From DATCRE01 sp964235605 (GTDB lineage Bacteria > Bacteroidota > Bacteroidia > Cytophagales > Cyclobacteriaceae): a stretch of DNA of 54,486 nucleotides. Location: NCBI GenBank assembly GCA_964235605.1, contig CAXSCR010000027.1, positions 1-54,486 of the forward strand. The letters run 5' to 3'. Under the pieces are notes generated by a model. It worked only from the letters and a program-made list of their open reading frames with translations, was not told where the DNA came from and ran no database searches. A program made the position numbers and the translations under genes. How positions within the stretch are numbered: position 1 is the stretch's first letter; the number at the start of each line of letters is the position of its first letter. Below, piece by piece: positions 10,183 through 19,332 of the stretch.

Positions 10183-10671
10183 ATGCTATACAAGAAGTAT
10201 TATGGGTATGGATTAGGTATTGCTATGCGGTATAGCTCTTCCCGGGATATTGCAAAAGAAATTTTAAGCGATAGTTTTTTAAAGGCTTTTACTAACCTTA
10301 AAAGCTATACCAAATCAATGCCATTTAAATTCTGGCTACGGAGAATCCTTATTAATACAGCGATAGATTGTTTTAGAAGAAACAAACATCACAGAGAAAT
10401 GCTATCTGTAGACGCTTTATCAGAAGTTGAATTTGCTGATAACGTTTTTGACGATATGATGGCAGAAGAAATAATTCATCTTTTACAACAACTTCCTGAT
10501 CATTTTAGAATCGCCTTTAATTTATATGAAATTGAAGGTTTCTCACATAAGGAGATAGCAGTTCGGTTAAATATTTCAGAAAGTACGTCACGGTCAAACC
10601 TTACCCGGGCAAAAGAAAAATTAAGAGAATTAGTTAACCATTTATATCACTATGAAGCACGAGTTCAATAA
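10183..10671 (+). CDS. ECF RNA polymerase sigma factor
   Basis: 162 residues as called from the ATG at 10183. Region 2 is seen in SSSRDIAKEILSDSFLKAF and FKFWLRRILINTAIDCFRR, and region 4 in LQQLPDHFRIAFNLYEIEG plus the helix-turn-helix FSHKEIAVRLNISESTSRS. The in-frame codons just upstream encode CIKGNSTSQE, which matches how such sigma factors usually begin. Further up, ATG TTA TTT TAA stops at 10135-10137. So the true start is unclear: it may be a non-ATG codon, or the N-terminus may have been cut by a nonsense change. It overlaps the next gene by 20 bp, consistent with a sigma/partner pair. Region 2 may therefore be slightly short. Confidence 0.85.
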   Translation: MLYKKYYGYGLGIAMRYSSSRDIAKEILSDSFLKAFTNLKSYTKSMPFKFWLRRILINTAIDCFRRNKHHREMLSVDALSEVEFADNVFDDMMAEEIIHLLQQLPDHFRIAFNLYEIEGFSHKEIAVRLNISESTSRSNLTRAKEKLRELVNHLYHYEARVQ

Positions 10672-11842
10672 GGAAAACAAGTACAAACAACAGCTTGAGA
10701 ATTATGAAGCAGAATATGATCTGGGTGATTGGGAAAAATTTAAAGTTAAGTTAAATACACCCAAATCCGTATATTCAGTTCCTTCATTGGCAAAGTATTT
10801 CTTCGTTGCAGGGGTTGCGATAACATCCATTTTTGTCGCTCTTCAGTGGAGAAAATCATCTCCATTAATTCCAAAGGCAAAACCTGGGATAACTTCTGTT
10901 GTCAATTTGAAAAACCTCAAAGGCTATTCACTGAAATTAAACCAAGTTTCCATTTCAGATGGCAATTCATTATCTAACCATGGTCAGCAAAACCATCTTA
11001 AATCGGCCGACTCTCTTAAGAATATGGTTAGTAAAACCACTATAAATGCAACAACCCTTAGTTTGAGTAATACTGTGAAGGATACCTCACAAGGTAAGCT
11101 CTTAAATACAAAAAATAAGTGTGCCCCTCACGGTGAAACGGAAAGTGATTACAGAATAATGGGATATGCGAATGAAATTAATACGCACGAAACAAATTCT
11201 GATCAGAATTCATTTGAAAGCGACGTCACTAATGAAAATATCAAAATAATTAACTCGAATGAAAAGACTTCAATATATAACCCCGATTCTTTAGCACAGA
11301 ACACAACTACGTCAATATCATCCAAATATATTTCTAAAAGGAACATGCATACTTTGAGAGAAAATAATGGTGATTTGCCTGAAAGATTTATAGCAATCAA
11401 TATTGGATCTGGAACTATGCCAACGCTAGCGCTTTTTGATGAAAGATTTAAAAGCCCATTATTAATGCTAAGTACTAGTTATTTGCTAAGGGTGACTCCC
11501 TCTTTATTTATTGATCCTTATATCGGGTACTTTAAATCGGTCAACCCAGACAACAATGTTTCTTTACCAGACGAAAAACGTACTGCATTTTTAGGTGGAT
11601 TGAAAATAAGTTATTACTATTTCCTTAATGACAAAATTCATATGTACGCAGGAGCGTCTGGAGGTGTGTACACAGTAACGTTAGATAAAGAAAATAAATC
11701 TTTTACTATGACAAACGTGGGAGGACATATCGGTGCAAAATATTATTTCCTGAAGAATTTTGGAGCCTATGCTGAAGTCGGGTACGGACTTACCATTTTT
11801 CAGGGTGGCATAAGCCTGAAGATTATAACAAAGCGTGAATAA
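10652..11842 (+). CDS. Membrane-anchored partner of the ECF sigma factor with a beta-barrel-like C-terminal domain
   Basis: 396 residues. A charged N-terminal segment of about 45 residues with the motif YDLGDWEKFKVKL precedes a single membrane helix (about 46-64, YFFVAGVAITSIFVALQW). Then come a Ser/Thr/Asn-rich linker to about 245 and a C-terminal domain of alternating hydrophobic strands with glycines (FIAINIGSG, YIGYF, AFLGGLKISYYYF, VGGHIGAKYYF, AYAEVGYGL). This resembles the pattern in Bacteroidota of a short cytoplasmic sigma-binding part linked to an outer-membrane-barrel-like part. A role as anti-sigma is inferred from the 20 bp overlap with the sigma gene. There is no signal peptide. 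The exact family is not recognised. Confidence 0.6.
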   Translation: MKHEFNKENKYKQQLENYEAEYDLGDWEKFKVKLNTPKSVYSVPSLAKYFFVAGVAITSIFVALQWRKSSPLIPKAKPGITSVVNLKNLKGYSLKLNQVSISDGNSLSNHGQQNHLKSADSLKNMVSKTTINATTLSLSNTVKDTSQGKLLNTKNKCAPHGETESDYRIMGYANEINTHETNSDQNSFESDVTNENIKIINSNEKTSIYNPDSLAQNTTTSISSKYISKRNMHTLRENNGDLPERFIAINIGSGTMPTLALFDERFKSPLLMLSTSYLLRVTPSLFIDPYIGYFKSVNPDNNVSLPDEKRTAFLGGLKISYYYFLNDKIHMYAGASGGVYTVTLDKENKSFTMTNVGGHIGAKYYFLKNFGAYAEVGYGLTIFQGGISLKIITKRE

Positions 11843-11962
11843 TCACAGATACTAATCAGTATAATTGTATAATAATAAATTCTTACCAGATAAATTATAA
11901 GATGTCCAAATGAAACGTGAAATGGTAATTTAAGTGTTATAAAGAGCGTTCCAGTTAAGTGG

Positions 11963-11989
11963 GGCTGACCTTTTTGGTCAGCCTCTTTT
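11963..11989 (+). terminator. Rho-independent terminator
   Basis: Perfect 8 bp arms GGCTGACC and GGTCAGCC around a TTTTT loop, followed by TCTTTT. It lies 120 bp past the end of the barrel-domain gene. No gene is visible between this and 12364 apart from repeat copy B. Confidence 0.85.
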
Positions 11990-12107
11990 GCTAGATACAG
12001 GGCAGAGTGTGATTTTGTTAATAACAAACAAATGATAAGAACTCTGTTATAATCAAAGACTACAATCTCCCACAAGTTTTATTATCACCACCTTTAGAAG
12101 CCCAATA

Positions 12108-12320
12108 CTACCGCAAGCTTTCAGATTTTGGGTAAAATGTTTTAAGTTTTCACCTTACTCAATATTGATGGTAGCAAACGACATAAGGTAAAGTTTGTTC
12201 TGATCCCTTATCTTATAATTACAATTCATTGTTGAAATTATTAATGTACATTGAGATAAGCAAGTTGAAAACTTCACTCAAGATAAACCACAAGTTATGC
12301 TATCGCTAAACTTGCGGTAG
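12108..12320 (+). repeat. Four-hairpin dispersed repeat, copy B
   Basis: Same element as at 9638, in the same orientation. The left hairpin has decayed (CAAGCTTTCAGATTTTG) and the second is TAAGTTTTCACCTTA, while the middle block (GATGGTAGCAAACGAC) and the right end (TGCTATCGCTAAACTTGCGG) are well kept. It sits in the gap 45 bp before the next gene, so that gene's promoter must lie in or beside it. Confidence 0.8.
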
Positions 12321-12364
12321 ATGAGGGGCAAAAAAACCACGAACTATAACTAAACCTTAAACAT

Positions 12365-15241
12365 ATGTTAAAATTTAAATTCCTGAAGCAGATATTTCTG
12401 CTTGTAATGCTAAGCGCCCTCGTGGCGTTCAAGACCCATGCGGTCAACGTAACCTTTCAGGTAGATATGACTTATCGAACTGTGTCCGCCAGCGGTGTTC
12501 ACCTTGCTGGAAGTTTTCAGGGATGGAGTCCATCGGCTACGCTCATGACCAGCAAGGGTAACAACATTTATACTGTTACCATCGATATTGCAGCGGGTAC
12601 TGCCATCGAGTATAAGTTCCTGAATGGGAATGCATGGGGCGCCGATGAAGTGATCACGGGTACATGTGCTACGGCAACCAACAGAACCGTTACTGTTCCG
12701 TCATCGGCGGTAACAATTCCGGTGGTATGCTTTGCTTCTTGTTCTAATGTATGCACGCCATTCAAATATGTAGCATGTATAGGAAACAGTATTACTGCCG
12801 GAGCAGGCGTTTCAGATCCGTCTTCACAGAGTTATCCGGCTCAATTAAGATCATTGCTTGGCGCTGGATATGAAGTCGGAAATTTCGGACACAATGGTGC
12901 TACCATGTTGAAGAATGCAGATACACCTTATTGGAATCAGCCAGAATATCCAGCAGCCCAGGCAAGCAACCCGAATATCGTTGTAATCAAGCTGGGTACC
13001 AATGATTCAAAGTCATGGAACTGGGGTTCATTCGGAAGCGAGTATCCTGCTGACTATCGTTCAATGATTGATGCCTTCAGGGCGCTTCCATCAAAACCAA
13101 AAATCTACATATGTCTTCCTTCGAAAGCATTTAGCACACAATACGATATTGATGAAAATGTACTGGCGAATAACATTCGTCCGGCCATTGTTAAGATCGC
13201 AAAAGACAAAGGTGTCTCCATCATTGATATCTTCGATGCAACTAAAAATGCATCTGCTAATTTTCCTGATGGTATTCACCCTGATGCAACAGGCGCAGGT
13301 ATTATCGCCGCTAAAGTAAATTCATTGATCAAGTATGCTGCACCCACTATTTCACGCAGTGGCGATATGCTTCAGGCCACAGCTGCCAATGCCTATCAAT
13401 GGTACTTCAATGGCGATACAATTCCACGCACGAATGGTGGAGCAAGTCAGAGTTATTTAGCCACGCAGTCAGGTACATATGCCGTTGGACTTAAACTAAA
13501 TTCAACCACGCAAGATCGTGTCATGTCTACCGATCTTAACATTACGGTCGGTAATCCTACAGCACCTCCAGCACCAACTAATTTAACAGCTGCCGTCGGC
13601 AATACCCAGATATCTTTGAGCTGGTCTGCTGCAGGCGGGGCAACTTCTTACACACTAAAAAGATCAACAACATCCGGAGGCCCATATACAAATGTTGATA
13701 CAGGTATAACAACAACCACCTATACCGATACGGGGCTCACAAATGGTACTGCTTATTATTATGTGGTAGCCGCTGTAAATTCTGAAGGCACAAGTCCCAA
13801 TTCAAATCAGGCAGCAGCCACGCCGGTTCTTACCACGATCAATGCATTTAATCAAATCGAAGCAGAAAATTATAGTACCATGAGCGGCATACAAAAAGAA
13901 GCTTGCAGTGAAGGTGGTCTGAATGTGGGGTGGGTCGATACCAACGATTATCTGATTTTTAACAATGTTGATTTTGGCACAGGCGCATCAGCACTTGATG
14001 TAAGAATGGCATCAGCAGCAACCTTTACCGGCACAGCAGAGTTTCGTCTTGGCAGTACTACCGGTACAGTGATAGGTACGGTTTCTTTTGGAAGTACAGG
14101 CGGATGGCAAATCTGGATAACAAAAACAGTGAGTGTAACAGGCACCAGCGGAATCAAAAATCTGTTTGTTGTATTCCGGGGTGGCAGCGGTGTTGGAAAT
14201 GTAAACTGGTTCAAATTTAAGAATGTAATAGCACCAGCAGCACCAACTAATCTAACCGCAACGGCAGGTAATGCACAGATAACATTGAGTTGGAGTGCTT
14301 CTTCAGGTGCTGCATCTTATACTATCAGACGCTCATCGACTTCCGGAGGTTCCTACACCGATATCGCAACAGGCGTTACATCAACAACCTATACGAGTAC
14401 TGAGCTTACCAATGGCACTGCATATTACTTTGTTGTTGCTGCTGTTAACGCAGCCGGCACCAGTGGAAATTCAAACCAAGTTTCAGCAACACCAGCAGCA
14501 AGCACAGCATTAGCCAATGGTGTTTATGAAATTACATCCCGAAGCAACAGTAAAGCAATTGACGTTGTTGATGCTTCAACACTAAACGGAGCAAGAATGC
14601 AACAGTGGGATTGGGCCAATGGCAACAACCAGAAGTGGAAGGTCGAAAGCCTCGATGGCGGACTTTATAAGTTAACAGCTTTGCATAGTTTAAAATCGCT
14701 TGATGTGGTAGATGCCTCTTTATCTAACGGCGCACAGATTCAGCAGTGGGATTTTTTAAACAACACCAATCAGAAGTGGACAATTGAAAACCTTGGAACA
14801 GGATATTATCGCGTCATCGCATCACATAGCAACAAAGTACTTACTGTACCGAATGCATCTACTACCAACGTCACACTGCTTACACAATCAGATTGGACCG
14901 GTGGAAATGAACAGCAATGGAAGTTTACTTATCTCAACGCAGCACGTACACCGAAAGCCGGTGAATCGCCTGAAGCCTTTCAGGATAATTTTCTGACAAT
15001 CTATCCAACCGTTACCAACGGCGAACTCAATATTGATTACCATTCAAATCAGCAGGAGCTGCTCCAAATCAATCTTGTAAACATGCAAGGTAAAACTACG
15101 CTAACAGAAAAGTTTATGCTTCAGCAAGGGCCAAATAAAATAAAGCTAGCCGTAGTTTCTCAGGAGAATGGCATGTATCTGGTCAACACCCTAATACTTT
15201 CAAAAGGCCGTGTATACAAAAAGATAATTGTAGTTAAGTAG
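12365..15241 (+). CDS. Secreted multimodular SGNH-family esterase with CBM, Fn3, ricin-type lectin and T9SS sorting domain
   Basis: 958 residues. Signal peptide to about 26. Residues 27-125 form an AMPK/CBM48-like glycan-binding domain (VHLAGSFQGWSP, IEYKFLNG). Residues 133-325 are an SGNH hydrolase: block I GNSIT with nucleophile Ser142, block II Gly in FGHNGAT, block III KLGTND, block V DGIHPDATG with Asp302 and His305. An Ig-like stretch follows (about 326-395), then Fn3 (400-490), CBM6 (about 495-620, opening IEAENYSTM), a second Fn3, and a ricin-B lectin (about 716-850, repeated QQWDW/NQKW). Last is a type A T9SS C-terminal domain (IYPTVTNGELNI to the end). It probably deacylates a surface polysaccharide outside the cell. 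The substrate is unknown. The gene is intact and flanked by the dispersed repeats. Confidence 0.88.
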   Translation: MLKFKFLKQIFLLVMLSALVAFKTHAVNVTFQVDMTYRTVSASGVHLAGSFQGWSPSATLMTSKGNNIYTVTIDIAAGTAIEYKFLNGNAWGADEVITGTCATATNRTVTVPSSAVTIPVVCFASCSNVCTPFKYVACIGNSITAGAGVSDPSSQSYPAQLRSLLGAGYEVGNFGHNGATMLKNADTPYWNQPEYPAAQASNPNIVVIKLGTNDSKSWNWGSFGSEYPADYRSMIDAFRALPSKPKIYICLPSKAFSTQYDIDENVLANNIRPAIVKIAKDKGVSIIDIFDATKNASANFPDGIHPDATGAGIIAAKVNSLIKYAAPTISRSGDMLQATAANAYQWYFNGDTIPRTNGGASQSYLATQSGTYAVGLKLNSTTQDRVMSTDLNITVGNPTAPPAPTNLTAAVGNTQISLSWSAAGGATSYTLKRSTTSGGPYTNVDTGITTTTYTDTGLTNGTAYYYVVAAVNSEGTSPNSNQAAATPVLTTINAFNQIEAENYSTMSGIQKEACSEGGLNVGWVDTNDYLIFNNVDFGTGASALDVRMASAATFTGTAEFRLGSTTGTVIGTVSFGSTGGWQIWITKTVSVTGTSGIKNLFVVFRGGSGVGNVNWFKFKNVIAPAAPTNLTATAGNAQITLSWSASSGAASYTIRRSSTSGGSYTDIATGVTSTTYTSTELTNGTAYYFVVAAVNAAGTSGNSNQVSATPAASTALANGVYEITSRSNSKAIDVVDASTLNGARMQQWDWANGNNQKWKVESLDGGLYKLTALHSLKSLDVVDASLSNGAQIQQWDFLNNTNQKWTIENLGTGYYRVIASHSNKVLTVPNASTTNVTLLTQSDWTGGNEQQWKFTYLNAARTPKAGESPEAFQDNFLTIYPTVTNGELNIDYHSNQQELLQINLVNMQGKTTLTEKFMLQQGPNKIKLAVVSQENGMYLVNTLILSKGRVYKKIIVVK

Positions 15242-15270
15242 GTGGAGTAAATAAGTATGTAGGTGAAGTG

Positions 15271-15301
15271 AACTCCCGGCATCTTGTCGGGAGTTATTTT
15301 T
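15271..15301 (+). terminator. Rho-independent terminator of the SGNH esterase gene
   Basis: Arms AACTCCCG and CGGGAGTT separated by 9 bases, followed by ATTTTT, 30 bp after the stop codon. Confidence 0.8.
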
Positions 15302-15342
15302 GGGTGGCGTCAGGCATGAAATGGCAGGAGCAACCCCCATTA

Positions 15343-15525
15343 GGGTAAAATATTGTAAGCTTTCAGCTTACTCAATATTGATGTAGCAAGACGTAAAGTT
15401 TGTTCTTATCCCTTATCTTGTGATTACGACTCATTGTTGACATTATAAATGTCCATTGTGATAAGCAAGTTGAAAACTTGACTCAGGATAAACCACAAGT
15501 TACGCTATCGCTAAACTTACGGTAG
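15343..15525 (+). repeat. Four-hairpin dispersed repeat, copy C, lacking its left hairpin
   Basis: Begins at GGGTAAAATATTGTAAGC, so the first hairpin and the CTACCGC end are missing; hairpins two to four are intact. Its right end lies inside the reading frame of a small lipoprotein remnant on the minus strand. Confidence 0.78.
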
Positions 15526-15680
15526 ATGAGGGATTTAGCAATACCATGCTTCACACTATCATTAATATAGTAAATTTCAGATTTTATATTTCCGTTTGAA
15601 AACCTCTCGACTTTTAAATTGCTGTCTCCTCCACAGGAAGACAAAATCATCAAAATGAAAATAAAATAAATTCTTACAAT
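15483..15680 (-). pseudogene. Truncated lipoprotein remnant (MORN/YwqK-like start) running into repeat copy C
   Basis: The minus-strand frame from about 15680 gives a hydrophobic segment and lipobox (FILMILSSCGGD), then VERFSNGNIKSEIYYINDSV. This resembles the first repeat of YwqK/MORN-type lipoproteins (xxxxNGxxKxExxY). After KHGIAK the frame enters the dispersed repeat at 15525 and ends on a TGA supplied by it (15483-15485). No ATG lies at the expected start; ATT is at that point. Both ends are therefore damaged. The family call rests on about 25 residues. Confidence 0.45.
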
Positions 15681-15778
15681 GACTGTACTCTAATTCATAT
15701 TGCATCAAGTTTCGTAGCTTTTTAATTTTTTTAATTGAACAGACCAGCATTAGGAACTTTGAAAATATAACACACCCC

Positions 15779-15992
15779 CTACCGCCAGCTTTCAGTTCGT
15801 GGGTAAAATGTTTTAAGCTTTCAGCCTACCAACATTAATGTAGCAAAAGACATAACGTAAAGGTTGTTCTGATCCTTTATCTTATAAGCACGACTCAATG
15901 TGGAAATTATTATCAATAGAGATTCAGATAAGCAAGTTGAAAACTTGACTTAGGATAAACCACAAGTTACGCTATCGCTAAACTTGCGGTAG
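15779..15992 (+). repeat. Four-hairpin dispersed repeat, copy D
   Basis: Full length, same orientation, with a partly decayed left hairpin (CCAGCTTTCAGTTCG) and an intact right end (CGCTATCGCTAAACTTGCGG). It lies only 253 bp after copy C and 38 bp past the stop of the minus-strand lipoprotein gene. Confidence 0.8.
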
Positions 15993-16029
15993 AAGAGGCT
16001 GCCTGACGTTTTGTGTAAACCTATTCTTA

Positions 16030-16983
16030 CTAATGTACCCAGTCCAGATAAATGGGTGTTTTACTTGTGTAATCCGTAAGCACCATGGTTAGAATGTCCT
16101 GCGCTCCACCATCCAGGACATAAGCATTTGTACCTAGATATACGCCCTTAATTCTATGCACTTCATCTTCCATTGTGCCATATAAAAGAACTTCAGTATC
16201 AGCATTAAACTCCGGCGTGTTCATACGCTCATCTTTCCAGTCATATGCGGCGTAGAAATTATATCCCTGAACACAAATTACACGCGCTATTCCTTCTTCA
16301 AAAGTATCATTATAACCAAGCAGAAAATTTCCTTTGTTGTCATAAAAATCAATGTAGTCAAAAGTCTCGCCATCAAAGTTCTTAAATTCATCGATGCCCA
16401 TGCTTGTTGAATTGAATTTAAGTTTGTCTGAAAAATCCCCATAATATTTAATGAAATAACCCTGATCGCCTATGCTGTTCATTGAAAAAGATGACACCTC
16501 ATCCCACGGGTGATTGCTGTCAGGCTGAATAACTTCAAGGAGTTCCCCATAGAATACAACTTCCCTGTCAATGAGCATGTATAATGTAAGCCGGTCTTTG
16601 GCCCAATCCATTTGGTCAATACCATCAAATTGCGTGAGTGTCTCAAGCACCTCGCCATCGTCTGCCTTAATAATAACCGGATTTCCATTTGCATTCAAAT
16701 AAGCAATCCGACTCTTGTCGGCCGATAATTTAATATTGGTTTTAGCCTCGTCAGGCGTGTTGGTAAGCTTACTAGGTGCCTCTTTGAGACTATTAAAGTA
16801 ATATACATCATTGTCAATAATAGCAACGACGTTGTTCATGGTATGAAAGGGATCGCGACTGGCTTTAAGGCTATCAATAATTTCCTGGGCCTCATCTTTG
16901 GTTAAAAATGGAGACTCTGAACATCCAACCGACAATGTAATAATTGCAGCGCAAATTATTGCTTTTAATATTAAGGCTCTCAT
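16030..16983 (-). CDS. Uncharacterised lipoprotein
   Basis: 317 residues with a clear lipoprotein signal (ITLSVGC, Cys21). The rest is soluble and acidic and contains short beta-rich stretches (VVAIIDNDVYYFNS, SADKSRIAYLNANG, YDNKGNFLLGYND) that suggest a beta-propeller-like fold, but I do not recognise a family. Its ATG overlaps the stop of the preceding gene by one base (TAATG), so translation is probably coupled. It is the last gene of the minus-strand surface cluster, and its partners are all envelope proteins. Confidence 0.75.
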   Translation of the reverse strand: MRALILKAIICAAIITLSVGCSESPFLTKDEAQEIIDSLKASRDPFHTMNNVVAIIDNDVYYFNSLKEAPSKLTNTPDEAKTNIKLSADKSRIAYLNANGNPVIIKADDGEVLETLTQFDGIDQMDWAKDRLTLYMLIDREVVFYGELLEVIQPDSNHPWDEVSSFSMNSIGDQGYFIKYYGDFSDKLKFNSTSMGIDEFKNFDGETFDYIDFYDNKGNFLLGYNDTFEEGIARVICVQGYNFYAAYDWKDERMNTPEFNADTEVLLYGTMEDEVHRIKGVYLGTNAYVLDGGAQDILTMVLTDYTSKTPIYLDWVH

Positions 16984-17815
16984 TAAAAAAAAAAGTTTAA
17001 GGATATACCTGGTGAAATAAAATGATACATATTACCGGTGTCTTCATTATAGCCGGCGGTGCCTGGCTCGGTACTGCCTGTCAGAATCATAAAATTATAA
17101 GCAACGAAAGGAGCCACGCTCCAATGGTCATTGAAGCCGTATTCCAGGCCTGCTTTTGGTATCAGAGTCGCCCATCCCGTAAATTCACCCATATCATCTA
17201 CACCGCCAAACCCATTGGAGTAATATATGTCTCTCTTACCATATATATAGCCGATATCCAATCCCAGATTAATAGAAAGTTTTTCATTGATAGGAATTCC
17301 GAAATCGAAATTTGCTTTTAAAGAAAACATTCTAAAGGGACTAAACACGGCCACGCCTGCCCCAACTCCGGCCAGACCGCCTTTACTGGATCATTCTTGT
17401 CTGGCGGTGGTATAATTCTAATAGGGAGCTCATACTTTCGGCCACTCTCGTCTTTTAATTCACAGATATAAATCTTGTTGATTTCCCAACTGCTATAAAG
17501 TGCATGAAGGGGAATATTGAAATGATTAATCCCATATACTTTTTGAAGGGTTACAGAAACAACAACCTCACGCTTCCAATTATATATTTTTAGTAACACC
17601 TCTTTCCAGGTTCCGTAATTATCAACATATTGAATGCCTAGCATGTCTACTTGTACATCAAATACTTTATCCTGGGTGGCGGTATTTAAATCGAAATAAA
17701 AAGGATTCTTTTTGTTTTCCGAGGGACTTTCTTGTGCGAAAGATGATGATGCTCCCACGCTCACCAGAAGCATAAAAGCACAAGCACAAGAATGTACGAT
17801 AGATCTATTCGCCAT
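16983..17815 (-). pseudogene. Exported envelope protein with glycine-rich and barrel-like C-terminal half, frameshifted
   Basis: Two frames, 17318-17815 and 16983-17354, make one 277-residue protein. The first has a signal peptide ending SSSFAQ and a region with repeated short strands up to PPPDKNDPVK. The second frame, read from that point, gives GGLAGVGAGVAVFSPFRMFSLKANFDFG, the expected glycine-rich continuation into an outer-membrane-barrel-like half ending SLNFFF. The shift is -1 within CCGCCTTTAC (17378-17386, plus strand), consistent with one missing base in a short run. It sits 3 bp after the upstream gene. Function is unknown. Confidence 0.6.
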
Positions 17816-17818
17816 ATT

Positions 17819-19309
17819 TTAATTTTTTAATTTTATTGAGCTCAATCCTAATCTAAATACCCAAGGCGAACCACCTTGTCCATCATTTATAACCTTGTAA
17901 AGAACACACGGGTTTAAAGCTAGTTTCTTGGAGATTGGTAACAATACACCACCTCCCGCTAACAGGCTATGTGTTTTAAACTGCATGGTTTCCGTACTCA
18001 CAACTGAGGGGTTCATGTTATCTTCAACTTGCAGGTATCCCCTTTGCTTAAACAACTCTAGTTTTGAATAATATCGAAAGCCGACTAGCACGCGTAGTTT
18101 CTTATGCTCTTCTGCTTTTGCAAGAACATTCGGACCAGCACCCATAGAAAGCGTTCTTGTAATGTGATACGCAAAGGAGGGTGAAGCCTGGTATAGTTTT
18201 ATCCCCCCAGATTGCAGATACCCTATAATGCATTCGGTATACGATTTATCAAAGAACCCTGGTTTCTTCTCAATGACAGTTGACTTTATTTTATCTGTGA
18301 CCTGTTCTTCTTTTAATTTCAATCTATCTGATTTTAAATTCGCCTTGCGTAAGTTGCCGATTTCATCTAAATATTTGTTATCAATTAGATTACTGCGCAA
18401 GGGTGGCAGCTCACTGGCTATCTCTGGAGGTAATTGCATCTTGGAAAGATCTGCTTTATGAAATTCGTTCGGCAGTCCGTTGAGCTTATCAAAGTCACCT
18501 GTCGGCAAAGATTCGTCAGTAGCATTATAGTCACTACCCGCTACTTTTGTATTACCTGCTATCTTGTGGTTAAGTGTTTGGATAAACTGTTCTTTGCTTA
18601 TTTCCTTTTTAAGAAGTGGAGCAGCTATCTTATAAATGCTGTCTGCTTTCTCAAAACCCAATGAGTCATACATCTTTTTTAGATGCTTTTCAGAATATAT
18701 TTTCTTTACAAGCACTTGTTGTATGCTGCCCTTAGATAACAAATTCCGATCGGCCAATTCAACCACACTATCAACAGTGTGCGTTGCCGTGCGTACTTTA
18801 CCGATCGCTCCATTATCAGACTTCTTGAGCGAAGTAAAAGCAGTTTTAGATCCCTGGTTAACAAAGTTTCTATCTAGTTTGAGCTGCTTAATGCTATCAA
18901 GCGTTTTATTATTACCTATTTCCCATTTAGATTTATTCAACCATGGATCACTCTTTGAAAATGTATTGGGCTTGGAGATACCCCCTGAATTAGATTTCAA
19001 AACTCCTTTGCCGCGAAGCATAAGACCTTCTTTCTCTAAAGGGATATCACCTGTATCAACTTTGATCTCCGAGAATTTTGGAATTGACAAACTGTTTTTA
19101 TACGCAGTTATATCTTTCTTAATATTTGCCTGCTGCTTCACATTATTCCTAATGGAAGTAGTATCCTTAGAAATATCGTTCCCAAGCTCTCGCCCCACAC
19201 TATTAGCAGTTGACTTTGCAACTTTTGTTGCATTTGTCTTTTGCGCATAGCTGCTAGCAGCCAGGCCGACTAAGATTAATACAAAATATAATCTGATGTT
19301 TAAAAACAT
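17819..19309 (-). CDS. Exported protein of unknown function with barrel-like C-terminus
   Basis: 496 residues. The signal peptide ends at ASSYAQ. Residues about 25-340 are lysine-rich, helical and probably partly coiled, without recognisable domains (GLMLRGKGVLKSNSGG is a distinctive stretch). Residues about 350-496 show alternating strands (GIKLYQASPSFAYHITRTLSMGAGP, LRVLVGFRYYSKLE, SLLAGGGVLLPISKKLAL, WVFRLGLSSIKL) that suggest a small outer-membrane barrel or barrel-associated domain. It is 23 bp after the fibre-like gene and 3 bp before the next gene, so it belongs to the cluster. I do not recognise the family. Confidence 0.7.
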   Translation of the reverse strand: MFLNIRLYFVLILVGLAASSYAQKTNATKVAKSTANSVGRELGNDISKDTTSIRNNVKQQANIKKDITAYKNSLSIPKFSEIKVDTGDIPLEKEGLMLRGKGVLKSNSGGISKPNTFSKSDPWLNKSKWEIGNNKTLDSIKQLKLDRNFVNQGSKTAFTSLKKSDNGAIGKVRTATHTVDSVVELADRNLLSKGSIQQVLVKKIYSEKHLKKMYDSLGFEKADSIYKIAAPLLKKEISKEQFIQTLNHKIAGNTKVAGSDYNATDESLPTGDFDKLNGLPNEFHKADLSKMQLPPEIASELPPLRSNLIDNKYLDEIGNLRKANLKSDRLKLKEEQVTDKIKSTVIEKKPGFFDKSYTECIIGYLQSGGIKLYQASPSFAYHITRTLSMGAGPNVLAKAEEHKKLRVLVGFRYYSKLELFKQRGYLQVEDNMNPSVVSTETMQFKTHSLLAGGGVLLPISKKLALNPCVLYKVINDGQGGSPWVFRLGLSSIKLKN

Positions 19310-19332
19310 ATTATATCAGCTCAAGTGAAAGA

